The notes under the pieces were generated by a model, which was given only the letters and a program-made list of their open reading frames with translations, was not told the origin of the DNA and made no database searches. A DNA stretch of 64,000 nt from Sphingobacterium sp. PCS056. GTDB taxonomy: Bacteria; Bacteroidota; Bacteroidia; Sphingobacteriales; Sphingobacteriaceae. Positions 27,577 through 36,795 of the stretch are shown piece after piece. The stretch is taken from the NCBI RefSeq assembly GCF_023273895.1, contig NZ_CP096883.1:4526001-4590000 (forward strand), read 5' to 3'. Made by a program: the position numbers and the translations under genes. Position 1 is the first letter of the stretch. Every line of letters begins with the position of its first letter.

Positions 27577-28422
27577 TTATTTATTTTTTTTGAACTCTAC
27601 TTTTTTAGTAAAAAATTCATTGAAAAATGCCATTTGATAAACGATTGATTTTGACCAGTAATCCCAGTTATGTGCTCCTGCACGTGTCATAAATGTATGA
27701 GCAATATTGTGATAATCCAATTTATCGTGTATGGCCAGATTCACTTTATAAAAGAAATCTTCTTTACCGCAATCTATGATTAATTCTAAGCGATTTGGTT
27801 CAAGTAAATGGATCAAATTAATAACTGATTTTGCTTCCCATTCCATCGGTTGACTGGAGTATGTGCCAATCCTATTTCTAATATTCCAATTCATAGGAAA
27901 AGGGCGAATATCTAAACCTCCAGAGGTACTTCCTGCAGCACCATATGTCGCTTGATGGTTGATAGCTAAGGTCATCGCTCCATGTCCTCCCATACTTAAA
28001 CCGGTTATCGCACGTGCCGAGCGATCTTTCTTTGTTGCATAGTGTGTATCTATATAATGGACCAATTCTTGACTCACAAATGTATCGTACTGGTAGTTTT
28101 TATCACCTGCTATATCCCAATACCAACTGTCAAAGCCTCCATCAGGACATACGACAATATAATTATAGATGTCGACAAGTTTCTTGATTTCTGGAGCATT
28201 ATTGACCCAGTTATCATATCGGCCACTATAACCATGTAGCAGATATAATACTGGATATTGTGCTGCTTTATCATACTTATCAGGAAGCACAATAACTGTT
28301 TTGATTCCTTTTGACATACTTTTACTTTCGATACTTAACGTATCGACTGTTGCAGCTTGGATACCACTGCAGATAAGGACGAAAATAAGGCTGATCAGCC
28401 AATACTTGATACTTTTGTTCAT
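27577..28422 (-). CDS. Secreted esterase (esterase D / acetylxylan-esterase-like alpha/beta hydrolase)
   Basis: A 281-residue exported hydrolase. A signal peptide (IKYWLISLIFVLICSGIQA) is followed by a region with VIVLPDKYDKAAQYPVLYLLHGYSG, the nucleophile motif GLSMGGHGA (Gly-x-Ser-x-Gly), an acidic ligand near DCGKEDFFY and the late catalytic His in GAHNWDYW. This is the putative-esterase family that includes acetyl and feruloyl esterases and mycolyltransferases. Start at ATG 28422, 4 nt after the stop of the upstream propeller-like gene; an in-frame TTG at 28440 would overlap it. Confidence 0.9.
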   Translation of the reverse strand: MNKSIKYWLISLIFVLICSGIQAATVDTLSIESKSMSKGIKTVIVLPDKYDKAAQYPVLYLLHGYSGRYDNWVNNAPEIKKLVDIYNYIVVCPDGGFDSWYWDIAGDKNYQYDTFVSQELVHYIDTHYATKKDRSARAITGLSMGGHGAMTLAINHQATYGAAGSTSGGLDIRPFPMNWNIRNRIGTYSSQPMEWEAKSVINLIHLLEPNRLELIIDCGKEDFFYKVNLAIHDKLDYHNIAHTFMTRAGAHNWDYWSKSIVYQMAFFNEFFTKKVEFKKNK

Positions 28423-28426
28423 TATA

Positions 28427-29308
28427 TTATCGTTTTTCAAAAAAATAAAGATATGATTTTAATCCAAATGGACGTTCACTTACGGTGTAAAATCCCTCAC
28501 CTTCCAGACCAAAGGCAATAGCCTCCCCTTGCGACTCAATTTCATAAGGAATTGAGACAGGTTTTTGAGATAAAGTCTGCTCAATTGACCCACCCCTTCT
28601 TCTTTTCCAATAAAAAATTTGCGTGAGATTTTTAATCAAAATAGCGTCTCCCGATGGACTAATATCTGAAGAAGTTACAAAAGTAAAGGGTAATTTCTGC
28701 ACGGGTGTCAGCATGCTAAAGTTCTTTTTACTGTTGCTAAATACAGTTGCTGTATATACGGTAGATTGAAAGTCTCTTTTTGAAACGATATAAAGCTGAT
28801 GATCGATTGGGTCAACAAATAAGGCTTCTGCATCTCTTGGCCCATCTTTATATCGTAACGTAACGGTACGAATATCATCCTTTGGAATGGAGACCAATTG
28901 ATCCCCATCCTTATAAACAGGTTCGGGAAATATATGCAATTTAATATTTTTACGGCGAGCTCGATTATCACCTATATCTGCTAAGATTAAAAATGATTTT
29001 CCTTTGATCATGACTCGCCCTATATCTTCACAGTCTTTTACTTGAATAGACTCCAATTCATAGGTACAAACTAATTTGCCTTTCTTATTGATCAAATAAA
29101 CACGCGCATCATCACCGCTATCGTTATGTACCCAAAAATAAGAAGATTGCTTTGCATTGATAATTCCTGACAATTCACTTAACTGTTTATCGACAATTTC
29201 ACCCAAAGCGACCTGCGGTTTAAAGATTTGCGGATTTAGTTGACTATACCCAATGTGAAATTGTACGAACAAAAAGTAAAAAACAATAACTTTGTTTAAG
29301 TGATTCAT
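28427..29308 (-). CDS. Secreted protein of unknown function, propeller-like
   Basis: A 293-residue exported protein (signal peptide to HIGYSQ). The sequence shows a run of beta-strand blocks with acidic turns: SYFWVHNDSGDDARVYLIN, KDCEDIGRVMIKG, YLLILADIGDNRARR-like, then GPRDAEALFVDP and YIVSKRDF. This strongly suggests a beta-propeller, possibly calcium binding through the Asp-rich turns, but I do not recognise a named family. It is the first gene of a two-gene unit with the esterase 4 nt downstream, hinting at a shared substrate. Confidence 0.75.
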   Translation of the reverse strand: MNHLNKVIVFYFLFVQFHIGYSQLNPQIFKPQVALGEIVDKQLSELSGIINAKQSSYFWVHNDSGDDARVYLINKKGKLVCTYELESIQVKDCEDIGRVMIKGKSFLILADIGDNRARRKNIKLHIFPEPVYKDGDQLVSIPKDDIRTVTLRYKDGPRDAEALFVDPIDHQLYIVSKRDFQSTVYTATVFSNSKKNFSMLTPVQKLPFTFVTSSDISPSGDAILIKNLTQIFYWKRRRGGSIEQTLSQKPVSIPYEIESQGEAIAFGLEGEGFYTVSERPFGLKSYLYFFEKR

Positions 29309-29357
29309 ACCTTAAAAGTACAATATTTTTTAATGATACACCGTTTTCTATTTACAA

Positions 29358-30281
29358 ATGAAGCATATGATCAAATTCTCGGCACTATTACTTTTGTTCC
29401 TTACCACCATAGGTTTTACGTCATCGGCTCAAACCAATGATTTCACAATTAAAATAAAAAGTGGCGTTCCACACGAGCAAGCATTACAAGTTAAATATTA
29501 TAACAGTATAAACTGGGAACCATTTTATGCTCATATTGAGTCTTTTACTTATGACCCGCATTATAACTATGAACTACGTGTAAGAAGAATAAAGCTAAAA
29601 AATGCGGAACTTAATAAACCCAGCTATCGTTATTCACTGTTAAAAATAACACATAAATCATTAACAAAAGCTGAACGGCTTGAGATGGAAATCAATGACA
29701 AACGCGTAGATTGCCAAGGATCTGGACAGATGAAATGTTTAATGGTAAAATTTAATCGAAATGACAAATGGGAATATTTTTACGATCATATCAATGGATT
29801 TGACTATAAAGAAGGGTATACCTATAACATAATCGTTAACCGCACAAAGCTAGAAAACCCTCCACAAGACGCTTCGGCATATCAATATGACTTAGTGAAA
29901 CTAGTAAATAAAACTATAACCAACACAATATCTTTACCCACCGCAGCTGCATTTTTATCAAAATTTAAATGGAAATTAATTAGTCTAAATGGAAAAGAAG
30001 TATCCAAACACAATGCATTTCTCCTATTTGATGCACATAACGGTCGTATTTCAGGTAACTCCAGCTGTAATAATTTCTTCGGGCCATTTGTCATAAGTAG
30101 TAATAAAATTTCATTTCCCAATCTGGGCACTACCATGCGTGCTTGTATGGGAGAAAATATCGAAGCAGACCTATATCAGGTACTTGAGAGCAAAGATCTG
30201 CACTATGATATTGCTGAACAAACTTTTAATCTCTATATTAAAAACAAGCACGTCGCTATTTTTGGACTTTCTGAAAAGTAA
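29358..30281 (+). CDS. Two DUF4377 modules fused to a META domain, exported
   Basis: A 307-residue protein with a signal peptide (FSALLLLFLTTIGFTSSAQ). Two similar modules follow, about residues 27-100 and 110-185, each with the pattern VKYYNSINWEPFYAHIESF or VKFNRNDKWEYFYDHINGF then a YxYxLxV strand, which resembles DUF4377. The last 110 residues (about 198-305) are a META/HslJ-like domain: FKWKLISLNGKEV, GRISGNSSCNNFFG and MGTTMRACMG-like blocks. HslJ-type domains are linked to stress and motility in other bacteria; the role of this fusion is unknown. Confidence 0.8.
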   Translation: MKHMIKFSALLLLFLTTIGFTSSAQTNDFTIKIKSGVPHEQALQVKYYNSINWEPFYAHIESFTYDPHYNYELRVRRIKLKNAELNKPSYRYSLLKITHKSLTKAERLEMEINDKRVDCQGSGQMKCLMVKFNRNDKWEYFYDHINGFDYKEGYTYNIIVNRTKLENPPQDASAYQYDLVKLVNKTITNTISLPTAAAFLSKFKWKLISLNGKEVSKHNAFLLFDAHNGRISGNSSCNNFFGPFVISSNKISFPNLGTTMRACMGENIEADLYQVLESKDLHYDIAEQTFNLYIKNKHVAIFGLSEK

Positions 30282-30352
30282 GCAAATGCTTTTACTGTTG
30301 TTTGACAAACAATTTCATAGGATGATATGTTTTACAATAAAAATAAAACGAT

Positions 30353-31102
30353 ATGTCATATTCGAAATTTACAAAACTACATCAACAGAATGATATTCTT
30401 ATATTAGGAAATGTGTGGGATGCACAGAGCGCAAAAATTGCAGAGTCGTCGGGATTTCAAGCATTAGGAAGCTCTAGTCACGCGATAGCCAACTCACTTG
30501 GTTATGCCGATGGAGAGCAGATCCCTGTAGATGACTTACTATTTATGATCGAGAGAATTGTGAAATCAGTCAAATTACCTGTTTCTGTAGATTTTGAATC
30601 CGGTTATTCGGATGATCCTGATCAAGTAGCCAAGTATGTCAAGCAATTAACAGATCTGGGTGTTGTGGGAATTAATATTGAAGATGGAAAGGTTGTTAAA
30701 TCGGTACGTAAACTGGGAAAATCAAACCTGCTCGCCGATAAAATTGCGGCAATTAAAGCAATGACTAAAAATGTATTTATTAATGCTAGAACAGATACCT
30801 ACACGACCAAACACGAGAGTGCACTTGAAGAAACTATAAAGAGAGCACAAATATATAGTCAAGCGGGTGCAGATGGTCTATTTGTCCCCTTAGCAGAAAG
30901 TAAGGAAGATATTGAACAGATAGTCACTGCAACAACATTACCGCTCAATTTATTTTTAACGGACAAGCTTCCAAAAGCCGCAATTTTGGGAGAAATTGGT
31001 GTGAAGAGATTGAGCCACGGGGCGAAAATATATGAATATTTAGTTGCTAAAAACACCAAACTATTTCATGATTTTCTGATTAATCCAAATCTTCCAAAAT
31101 AA
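30353..31102 (+). CDS. Isocitrate lyase / PEP mutase superfamily enzyme
   Basis: A 249-residue cytoplasmic enzyme with a TIM-barrel fold. It has ILGNVWDAQSAKIAESSGF, the metal-binding VSVDFESGYSDDP (about 79-91), GINIEDGK and NARTDTY, as in the carboxyphosphonoenolpyruvate/PEP mutase branch. The KxCGH motif of isocitrate lyase is not seen, so it is not a classical ICL; oxaloacetate or 2-methylisocitrate-type lyase activity is possible. It is a single gene followed by a hairpin at 31174-31213. Confidence 0.88.
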   Translation: MSYSKFTKLHQQNDILILGNVWDAQSAKIAESSGFQALGSSSHAIANSLGYADGEQIPVDDLLFMIERIVKSVKLPVSVDFESGYSDDPDQVAKYVKQLTDLGVVGINIEDGKVVKSVRKLGKSNLLADKIAAIKAMTKNVFINARTDTYTTKHESALEETIKRAQIYSQAGADGLFVPLAESKEDIEQIVTATTLPLNLFLTDKLPKAAILGEIGVKRLSHGAKIYEYLVAKNTKLFHDFLINPNLPK

Positions 31103-31173
31103 TATTTGATAACTCCGAAGGTTCTTAAAGGAGCAAGGTTCTTAATTCAACAATTTTTATTTATTAAATATAT

Positions 31174-31213
31174 ACTGCCTTCAGAAAGAGATAAACTTAC
31201 TGAAGGCAGTTTA
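31174..31213 (+). terminator. Terminator after the PEP mutase-like gene
   Basis: ACTGCCTTCAG (31174-31184) pairs with CTGAAGGCAGT (31200-31210), followed by TTTAAT. It lies between convergent genes and may act on both. Confidence 0.7.
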
Positions 31214-31280
31214 ATATTGAATGATTGTAAAGCCGCAAGTAAGTTGACCAAGTGGTGTATCTTACAACGAAAATGACATC

Positions 31281-31805
31281 TTACAATTCTTCGCTTAACT
31301 GCTGTAAAGCTTCTTTAAACTTGATCGATTTAAAATTCATGGCTCCTACATGCTTATTCACCAAAAATCCTTTTTTATCTAATATAATTGTTGTTGGTAT
31401 AGAACGGGTAGCTAGATCTTCGGGAATTGGTGAATTAATTTGATAGACTGGAATACTATATTTTCTTTTCTCCATAAAACGTATCGCTTTATTCATACTC
31501 CGGTCCATGTCTACTGCCATGAAAACAATATTTTTATTGCTTTTCAGCTCTACATATAATTGATTAAGTGCCTGCATTTCTGCTATGCATGGAGCACACC
31601 ATCTCGCCCAATAATTGATCACTACTACCTTTCCTTTTAAATCTTGTAGATTGATCTCAATACCTGCATGATTTTGAAATAGTACATCATACATTCCTTT
31701 TGATGTGGGCAATGTATCTGCTATACCATCTGAGTCTATAAACGATGAGAAAAACAATCCAGCTGCCATGATAATCCAACTTAAATTTTTCTTATATACT
31801 CGCAT
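31281..31805 (-). CDS. TlpA-like membrane-anchored thioredoxin
   Basis: A 174-residue protein of the periplasmic thiol-disulfide reductase family. An N-terminal hydrophobic segment (LSWIIMAAGLFFSSFI) exports or anchors it. The active site is WARWCAPC (the two Cys near residues 72 and 75) within VVVINYWARWCAPCIAEMQALN, and the cis-Pro motif is RSIPTTIILD. It could serve cytochrome c maturation or general envelope disulfide reduction. Family members in Bacteroidota often have longer N-terminal domains; this one is minimal. Convergent with the PEP mutase-like gene. Confidence 0.92.
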   Translation of the reverse strand: MRVYKKNLSWIIMAAGLFFSSFIDSDGIADTLPTSKGMYDVLFQNHAGIEINLQDLKGKVVVINYWARWCAPCIAEMQALNQLYVELKSNKNIVFMAVDMDRSMNKAIRFMEKRKYSIPVYQINSPIPEDLATRSIPTTIILDKKGFLVNKHVGAMNFKSIKFKEALQQLSEEL

Positions 31806-31826
31806 ATTACTTTAGATAATCTCGTA

Positions 31827-31907
31827 CTAAAAATAGGAATTTTTAATCGCATTACCAGCATCAGCTGACGTCCATCGTCCTTGCGCACTAGGATCAAATG
31901 CAGCATG
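31827..31907 (-). pseudogene. Possible 3' remnant of a lost gene
   Basis: On the minus strand a 26-codon frame between stops reads HAAFDPSAQGRWTSADAGNA and a further six residues before TAG. The composition is protein-like and richer in G and C than the surrounding spacer, but there is no start codon. It lies directly upstream of the tlpA-like gene. No homologue is recognised, so the call is tentative. Confidence 0.3.
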
Positions 31908-32042
31908 TTACAAAGTAGATTTAATTTTTATACCCTTTTCATTAAAGGATCATCTAATTTTATTATATATTCGCTATATTGAAATAAAAAAACTGTCTCA
32001 GGTAGCAAGAGTGGTCACTTTCAACTAACATATCAAATTTAT

Positions 32043-32501
32043 ATGGTTACAATAAACAATTACGAAGACTATAAATCCTATGAGGGTAAACTCTTGGGAT
32101 TATCGCAATGGCATAAGATCGATCAGAAACAAATCAATAGTTTTGCTGATGCAACATTGGATCATCAATGGATCCATGTCGATAAAGAAAGGGCAGAATC
32201 TGAAGGACCTTTCAAATCGACTATCGCTCATGGATATTTGACACTTTCACTAATACCTTACCTCTGGAAACAGATTGCCGAGGTAAAAAATGTGAAGATG
32301 GAAATTAACTATGGTATCGAAAATTTAAAATTTGGTCAAGCCGTATTAGTTGATAGTGAAGTTCAGTTACAAGCAAAAGTAAAATCGGTTAACAACCTAA
32401 GAGGTGTCATCAAAGTTATTATAGAAGCAACATTATTGATCAAAGATCATGCGAAACCTGCCTATGTCGGTGATGTCGTGTTCCTTTATCATTTTATGTA
32501 A
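32043..32501 (+). CDS. MaoC-like (R)-specific enoyl-CoA hydratase
   Basis: A 152-residue hot-dog-fold hydratase that would add water to enoyl-CoA. The hydratase-2 motif appears as FADATLDHQWIHVDKERAESEG (about residues 38-59), with the catalytic Asp and His in order, followed by IAHGYLTLSLIP. The later FGQAVLVDSEVQL fits the second half of the fold. Length matches stand-alone MaoC-like proteins. It lies in a unit of its own and its role (fatty acid oxidation or hydroxyacid supply) is not indicated by neighbours. Confidence 0.9.
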   Translation: MVTINNYEDYKSYEGKLLGLSQWHKIDQKQINSFADATLDHQWIHVDKERAESEGPFKSTIAHGYLTLSLIPYLWKQIAEVKNVKMEINYGIENLKFGQAVLVDSEVQLQAKVKSVNNLRGVIKVIIEATLLIKDHAKPAYVGDVVFLYHFM

Positions 32502-32505
32502 TATT

Positions 32506-32549
32506 TAAAAACGCATTCATACTTTAGCATAGGTATGAATGCATTTTTA
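32506..32549. terminator. Terminator between the MaoC and EmrB-like genes
   Basis: GCATTCATAC (32513-32522) pairs with GTATGAATGC (32533-32542), with A-run before and T-run after, placed between two convergent stops. Confidence 0.7.
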
Positions 32550-34127
32550 TTATGCTGGTGAAACTATATTTTGTTTAAGTTTTTTATACATGTTTTTTAA
32601 CGTTGGAGATAAAAAAATGATAATTAATATACAGATACTTATGAAGGACATCAATTCATAATAATCCATAGCATAACGAACGAAAGATTGATTCTTGACA
32701 CGCTCCGTTACTAGCTTTACCGCAGTAGCCTGTTCACGAAATTGAAGACCATTTTCCAGTAGTTTAGTGGCTTCTTTATCAAAATAAGTTTGTAAAATAA
32801 CATTGTTTCGTTGCAAATAATCTTGAAATATCTGTTGATGCTGATTACTTTCAAATAATTTGAAGAAATTTTGCAAGCCGATGCTACAGGTGTACCCGAA
32901 ATACCGCGCTGCCAGACATATCGCTGCTGCCGAAACGGCAAAATGAGGCTTAACGCTTGCAATCGTAAATAATATAGTCGGTACCATGATTAGTCCTACG
33001 CCTATCCCATGTAGACAAAGGGGAATCCAGAAATAATAATCATTGCCTTTACTTTCAAATGAAAAGAACATGATCTGATGAAATGTTAGCAAAAAGCAAT
33101 AACCAAGGATCCATATCCATTTCACAGATCGATGTGCAAGGATCCAGTACATAGCACATAAAACTCCTATAATAATTCCCAACATATTAAACCACTGCAT
33201 ATACGAAAGATGGATCGGATCCACCTTGAGTACCTGTAGAAAATATTGATTGGATACTGATAGGGAAAATCGTTCTATGTACATCATATAGAGAATCAGT
33301 AATCCTAGAAGAAATCGACGATTCGAAAAAATAGAAATTTTGATATAGACTCGTTTTAATGTCATTTGACGCAGAACAAAACATACTAAAAATGCGATTC
33401 CTATACCTAGTGCTAGTTGCATGTGCGCATCCCAGAACCAATATACTTCTTGACCATACACCATCATGTAACCAAAAGCAATAATGAGACCGCTGAAAAA
33501 GATACAACTTGGCCAATCCAATGAAAATAAAGGATAAGGTTTTACGTGGCGTATGGAGGTCATTGAGATGAATACCAACAGCAGACCTGGTAAAAAAGCC
33601 AAAGCGGCATAGAGGTATAATTCATCAAAATTAAATGAATCTATAAATTCTGCAGTTACAAAACTGTTAAAAGGGGAACTACAGAGTAGCATTCCAAAAA
33701 AAATGGAATAACTGACTTCTTTAGCCCGCTCGCTGTTTAAGCATGAAAATATCATCGATATGGAGAGATTAACAGCACTTGCAAACAGCATGCCTTGGAT
33801 AAAACGTAAGCCATAGACCCACGTAATATCGGTAATACGATACATCAAATAACAATTCAAAATCTGCAATAGATTGAATATAATACAATACTGCTTAACA
33901 GGAAAAAAGAGAAAAAACCGACGTTCTAAGATGTAAAATCCAACAAATCCGGCATAAAACAGAATAATCAAAAATTGTACATCACTGGGTTGGGAACCAT
34001 AGTACCCCGCTGTAACCTCCACATTGGCTCCTGGTAAAAAGAATAAAACCATACTCGGCATTAAACAGCTGAATAAAATTAATTTAATAAGCCATTCTGG
34101 AACCCATTGCTTAAATATTGATTTCAC
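32550..34127 (-). CDS. MFS multidrug exporter, DHA2 (EmrB-like)
   Basis: A 525-residue inner-membrane transporter with about 13-14 hydrophobic segments. It is more divergent than the second EmrB of this window: the motif A loop is hard to see and the region near YGLRFIQGMLFASAVNLSIS corresponds to the family's motif C area. It is the third gene of TolC-EmrA-EmrB; its GTG start shares one base with the adaptor's TAG stop (TAGTG), implying translational coupling. It should export drugs or other amphiphiles through the TolC channel. Confidence 0.85.
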   Translation of the reverse strand: MKSIFKQWVPEWLIKLILFSCLMPSMVLFFLPGANVEVTAGYYGSQPSDVQFLIILFYAGFVGFYILERRFFLFFPVKQYCIIFNLLQILNCYLMYRITDITWVYGLRFIQGMLFASAVNLSISMIFSCLNSERAKEVSYSIFFGMLLCSSPFNSFVTAEFIDSFNFDELYLYAALAFLPGLLLVFISMTSIRHVKPYPLFSLDWPSCIFFSGLIIAFGYMMVYGQEVYWFWDAHMQLALGIGIAFLVCFVLRQMTLKRVYIKISIFSNRRFLLGLLILYMMYIERFSLSVSNQYFLQVLKVDPIHLSYMQWFNMLGIIIGVLCAMYWILAHRSVKWIWILGYCFLLTFHQIMFFSFESKGNDYYFWIPLCLHGIGVGLIMVPTILFTIASVKPHFAVSAAAICLAARYFGYTCSIGLQNFFKLFESNQHQQIFQDYLQRNNVILQTYFDKEATKLLENGLQFREQATAVKLVTERVKNQSFVRYAMDYYELMSFISICILIIIFLSPTLKNMYKKLKQNIVSPA

Positions 34128-35188
34128 TATTTCTTATGTTTAGCAATAGATACATTGACATTCATTCCCGATCGTAAGACTTGTTCACCTTGTTTTTTAT
34201 CTAATTCAATTCGTACAGGAATGCGCTGTACGATCTTTACAAAATTGCCGGTAGCATTATCTGGTGGTAGTAAAGAGAATGACGATCCAGTTGCAGGAGA
34301 TATTGAAATAATTTTACCCTTAAACACTCGGTCTGGGTAAGCATCGGCGATGACTTCTACTTGATCATGAATATGTAGAAAACGCAACTGTGTTTCCTTA
34401 AAATTTGCTGTTACCCATGTCGGTGTTTCTGCGTTTACTATAAAACCCAATACTTCGCCTGAGCTAATCATTTGTCCTTCTTCAATACTTCGCTTACCGA
34501 TCATACCGTCATATGGAGCACGGACTATTGTATATCCGACATCCAAATGTTTGCGTCCAGCAGCAGCTGATAATCTATTTTTCTCGGCATTCACTACTGT
34601 TTTCTGAACTTCGACATCATGCACCCGCTCTTGTGATGCTTGCAGTTTATGTTGCAAAGCTGCCAATTCACTTTTATAAACGTCCAAAGTCGCTTTTACG
34701 GCCTCCAGTTGCTGTGCAGTAGCAGATTTCTCTTCATAAAGAAATTCATACCGATCAAACTCCAACTGCTGCTTAGTGACACGGGCTTCGTTGGCTGCAA
34801 TAGATTTTTTCAAAGATTCATGCTCCTCCATCAAAATGTGTTTTTGACTACTCAAAACATTCATTTCTGCATGTTCCTTATAAACCGAAGCATTCGCCTG
34901 ATCTGCCTCATATTTATATTCGCGGTTATCAATAATTAGTAAAGTATCGCCACGTTTTACAATTTGATGGTCTTGGTAATGTACAGAGACTACATAGCCC
35001 CCTATTCTAGAAATAATGGGATTAATATATTGTGTTACCTGAGCATCATTGGTATAAGCATAATTGAGTCTTATCCATAAAGTACGTACTCCCCAAAATA
35101 ATAGCGCACACAAAACAAAGACAGCGATCCAATTGGTAGCTGTTGTCAACTTAGCATCGGTCAATAACCAACGAGATTTAGGTTTCAT
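34127..35188 (-). CDS. EmrA-type periplasmic adaptor (HlyD family)
   Basis: A 353-residue adaptor. One N-terminal helix (WIAVFVLCALLFWGVRTLWI) anchors it in the inner membrane. The YTNDAQVTQYINPIISRIGGYVVSVH block, the coiled coil (about residues 85-195) and SPATGSSFSLLPPDNATGNFVKIVQRIP near the C-terminus are hallmarks of EmrA adaptors that partner DHA2 exporters. Its ATG abuts the TolC stop (TAAATG). Together with its neighbours it forms a complete tripartite pump. Confidence 0.92.
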   Translation of the reverse strand: MKPKSRWLLTDAKLTTATNWIAVFVLCALLFWGVRTLWIRLNYAYTNDAQVTQYINPIISRIGGYVVSVHYQDHQIVKRGDTLLIIDNREYKYEADQANASVYKEHAEMNVLSSQKHILMEEHESLKKSIAANEARVTKQQLEFDRYEFLYEEKSATAQQLEAVKATLDVYKSELAALQHKLQASQERVHDVEVQKTVVNAEKNRLSAAAGRKHLDVGYTIVRAPYDGMIGKRSIEEGQMISSGEVLGFIVNAETPTWVTANFKETQLRFLHIHDQVEVIADAYPDRVFKGKIISISPATGSSFSLLPPDNATGNFVKIVQRIPVRIELDKKQGEQVLRSGMNVNVSIAKHKK

Positions 35189-36487
35189 TTAAATAGTACC
35201 TTTTAAAAATTCAATAAAATAATAGTGCTTTTGTATGGCGATTTTAGCAGTTTCTAGTTCAAACAGGGTTTTGAGATACTCCATATCTGCATCTAGCAAA
35301 TCAGTTACCAAAGCAGATGACTTGAAGTACCTATTTTTGATAATACGTGCATTCTCTTTAGCGAGACCCACATTTTTGATACATACATCACGCTGCACAC
35401 AAGCTAATTTGTAATCTAAATGTGCTTGCAGTAATTGATTTTGGATCTGCTCCTGTTCCAGGTGATGTCTTACCTCCTCGCGTTCCAAAGAAATCTTTGC
35501 CTCTTGTACGATATGTTTATTGCGATAAATGGATGAAATTGGAATTTTTAATTTAAGCCCAACAATTCCTAGATTGTACCAGCTATTATTGTAGGGATAA
35601 AGCATGATCTGGGGGTTCGCAAATGTAAAATTTCCTATCAAGGACAATTCAGGAAGGTAATTTGCTTGTGACTGTTTAATCGCAAGTTGTTTTAGCCTAA
35701 TTTCTTGTTCTGACTTTTGAAGGCTAAAAGCGTGGTATTGAGCAAATGACCAGGCATCATCGTAACTTTCGACCGTAAGCTTAAAATCGTGAGGAATCGG
35801 AATAATCTCAGCGTCAACATCAATAATGAATTTTAACTTCTGATTTAATGCTTGGATATCGTGAGCAATTTGAACGAGCAAGAGTTCACGCTTAGAAAGT
35901 TCTAGCTCCATACGCAATACATCACTATGTAGTACCACACCTGAATGATACAGATTATTAATTTCTTGTAATTGTGCCTTTTGATCCCCGATATCAGATT
36001 CAATAAGTTTTTTATCCATATAAGATCTTTCCAGAGCTAAGAATAGGTTACAGACATCTAATTTGATACGTGCTTTATCATTTGCCCATTCAATTGAAGC
36101 TAGCAGCTCTTCTAATCTTCGAGATTCAATTTTCATTAAATCTTTATGTCCATTATATAGATTTAAATAAAAATCAACTCCTGTATCGTATAAATAATGG
36201 ATTACATCGTGTTGACTAGGTTTATTAAAAATGCCTTGATCATATATCGGCATATTGGTTGCATAACTTGCAGACCCTCGTAATGAAATTTCAGGGAGTA
36301 ACTCCATTCGTTGCTGTTTGACAGCTAAATCGCGTTCTTCAATTTGCAAACGAGATTGCTCTATTTGCTTGGAATTCAGTAATGCTTTACTGATGATGTC
36401 ATCCAAAGAAGTTCTTAAAGTATCAGATGCCTTTGCACCTGAGATAGCAAATGATAACAACCCAATTGTTAAAATCCGCTTTACCAT
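35189..36487 (-). CDS. TolC-family outer-membrane channel of the first EmrAB operon
   Basis: A 432-residue outer-membrane efflux protein. The ATG at 36487 opens a good signal peptide (MVKRILTIGLLSFAISGAKA); an in-frame TTG at 36535 is inside the -7 box at 36533-36540 and so is rejected. The mature part has two OEP repeats with long helices (QLQEINNLYHSGVVLHSDVLRMELEL-type) and a second beta block near QANYLPELSLIGNF. It is the first gene of the TolC-EmrA-EmrB operon. Confidence 0.9.
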   Translation of the reverse strand: MVKRILTIGLLSFAISGAKASDTLRTSLDDIISKALLNSKQIEQSRLQIEERDLAVKQQRMELLPEISLRGSASYATNMPIYDQGIFNKPSQHDVIHYLYDTGVDFYLNLYNGHKDLMKIESRRLEELLASIEWANDKARIKLDVCNLFLALERSYMDKKLIESDIGDQKAQLQEINNLYHSGVVLHSDVLRMELELSKRELLLVQIAHDIQALNQKLKFIIDVDAEIIPIPHDFKLTVESYDDAWSFAQYHAFSLQKSEQEIRLKQLAIKQSQANYLPELSLIGNFTFANPQIMLYPYNNSWYNLGIVGLKLKIPISSIYRNKHIVQEAKISLEREEVRHHLEQEQIQNQLLQAHLDYKLACVQRDVCIKNVGLAKENARIIKNRYFKSSALVTDLLDADMEYLKTLFELETAKIAIQKHYYFIEFLKGTI

Positions 36488-36532
36488 TCTGGTAATAAAT
36501 ATCACTTTTGTATCTATAAAAATTTTGCGTTG

Positions 36533-36540
36533 CAAACATA
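36533..36540 (-). promoter_or_regulatory. -7 box of the first TolC-EmrA-EmrB operon
   Basis: On the minus strand the sequence is TATGTTTG, a full TAnnTTTG match, giving a leader of about 40 nt before the ATG at 36487. Confidence 0.5.
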
Positions 36541-36739
36541 GAGACTATTTCGATAAATAATTTCTTCACAATTGCCAATATATTATGCATAAAAGACAAA
36601 ATTAAATAAATACAAGTGCTTTAGATCGATTTAAGACAAACGAGAATGTGTAATATATTCTTTTAAAGAAAATATAATTCAATATTAGAAATAAATAAAG
36701 TTATATATGTGACTTGTTGATCATTATAATCGATAATAA

Positions 36740-36790
36740 ATAAAATAAGGTTTGTTAAATTCAATAGAATTTTAACAAACCTTATTTTAT
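36740..36790 (-). terminator. Terminator downstream of the zinc-ribbon gene and small fragment
   Basis: A perfect 20-bp stem (ATAAAATAAGG... arm 36740-36759 with 36771-36790) and an 11-nt loop, with TTTATTTAT following on the minus strand. It begins 5 nt beyond the stop codon of the fragment at 36796-36897. Confidence 0.75.
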
Positions 36791-36795
36791 AATTA

